NCBI RefSeq assembly: GCF_019218755.1
Contig: NZ_JAHUWZ010000006.1
Coordinates: forward strand, 62,001 to 126,000
DNA length: 64,000 nt
Origin: Acidovorax sp. sif1233
GTDB lineage: Bacteria; Pseudomonadota; Gammaproteobacteria; Burkholderiales; Burkholderiaceae_C
Direction: 5' to 3'
The position numbers and the translations under genes are program-made. The notes under the pieces were generated by a model. That model searched no databases, was not told where the DNA came from, and worked only from the letters and a program-made list of their open reading frames with translations. Positions 63,891 to 64,000 of the stretch are shown here, in pieces. Every line of letters begins with the position of its first letter. Positions within the stretch are counted from its first letter, which is position 1.

Positions 63891-64000
63891 ATGGCTAAGT
63901 CTCCTGCCAATAACGCAGCTCAGCGCGTTCGCAAGAAGGTCCGGAAGAATGTTTCGGACGGCATTGCACACGTGCACGCCTCGTTCAACAACACCATCAT
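63891..64000 (+). CDS. rpsK: 30S ribosomal protein S11, cut by window end
   Basis: Thirty-six codons are visible: [20 protein letters not shown], then [16 protein letters not shown], the typical S11 start. The gene continues beyond the window; rpsD, rpoA and rplQ would be expected next. Confidence 0.95.
   Translation, partial: MAKSPANNAAQRVRKKVRKNVSDGIAHVHASFNNTI

Overview
The window reads as chromosomal DNA of a high-GC betaproteobacterium of the family Comamonadaceae, most like Acidovorax. This is inferred from protein character and gene order: a trpE / chorismate mutase / trpG / trpD / trpC / ung cluster, Bug-type tricarboxylate-binding proteins, recG-oxyR, and an spc-type ribosomal operon. 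No database search was possible. There is no insertion sequence, prophage, CRISPR array, tRNA or rRNA. The window starts inside a small exported protein (1-255, minus) and ends inside rpsK (63891 onward).

Layout. 0.4-2.8 kb: a DUF6502-like putative DNA-binding protein followed by a lipoprotein with a 22-unit ACR-GGC hexamer tract. 2.9-5.9 kb: a two-component pair. 6.2-9.0 kb: an SPFH membrane protein overlapping an SH3-like exported protein. 9.3-19.3 kb: gph, a chemoreceptor, a chalcone-isomerase-like protein, then the tryptophan cluster. A probable leaderless trp leader peptide and attenuator precede trpE. Chorismate mutase, DinB-like and LysE-type genes lie among the trp genes, and ung follows. 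19.4-23.2 kb: a LysR divergon with a Bug binding protein and a gamma-glutamyltransferase-like enzyme. 23.2-25.6 kb: small membrane and regulatory proteins. 25.7-34.1 kb: queA, an HD-GYP phosphodiesterase, recG, oxyR, an M20 peptidase lipoprotein and Dps. 34.3-40.8 kb: a signalling cluster with a response regulator, a response-regulator/kinase fusion, CheB and CheR domains, and a 1150-residue hybrid kinase. 40.9-47.2 kb: ubiA, proC, a VOC protein, a second Bug protein, a ThDP-dependent enzyme and a divergent GntR regulator with a 30-bp operator-like palindrome.

47.2-57.6 kb is a complete glycerol module. GlpSTPQ and the GlpV binding protein import glycerol, with a small DUF2160 membrane protein between them. 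GlpK phosphorylates it, GlpD oxidises glycerol-3-phosphate, and a DeoR-type GlpR probably represses the set. A shared motif occurs at the glpR/glpS divergent region and in front of glpD. 57.6-64.0 kb is the spc operon (rplN to rpsK), starting from its own strong promoter directly after glpD rather than continuing an S10 operon. Between secY and rpmJ, where infA is expected, only a short open frame with the C-terminal end of IF-1 remains.

A family of GC-rich dispersed repeats, starting CCCCTGAG or a close variant, sits immediately 3' of five stop codons in the sense direction. A related sequence is inserted in frame inside recG. The best leads are the infA remnant, the trp leader, the repeat family and its recG insertion, the hexamer-tract lipoprotein, and the glycerol operator motif.
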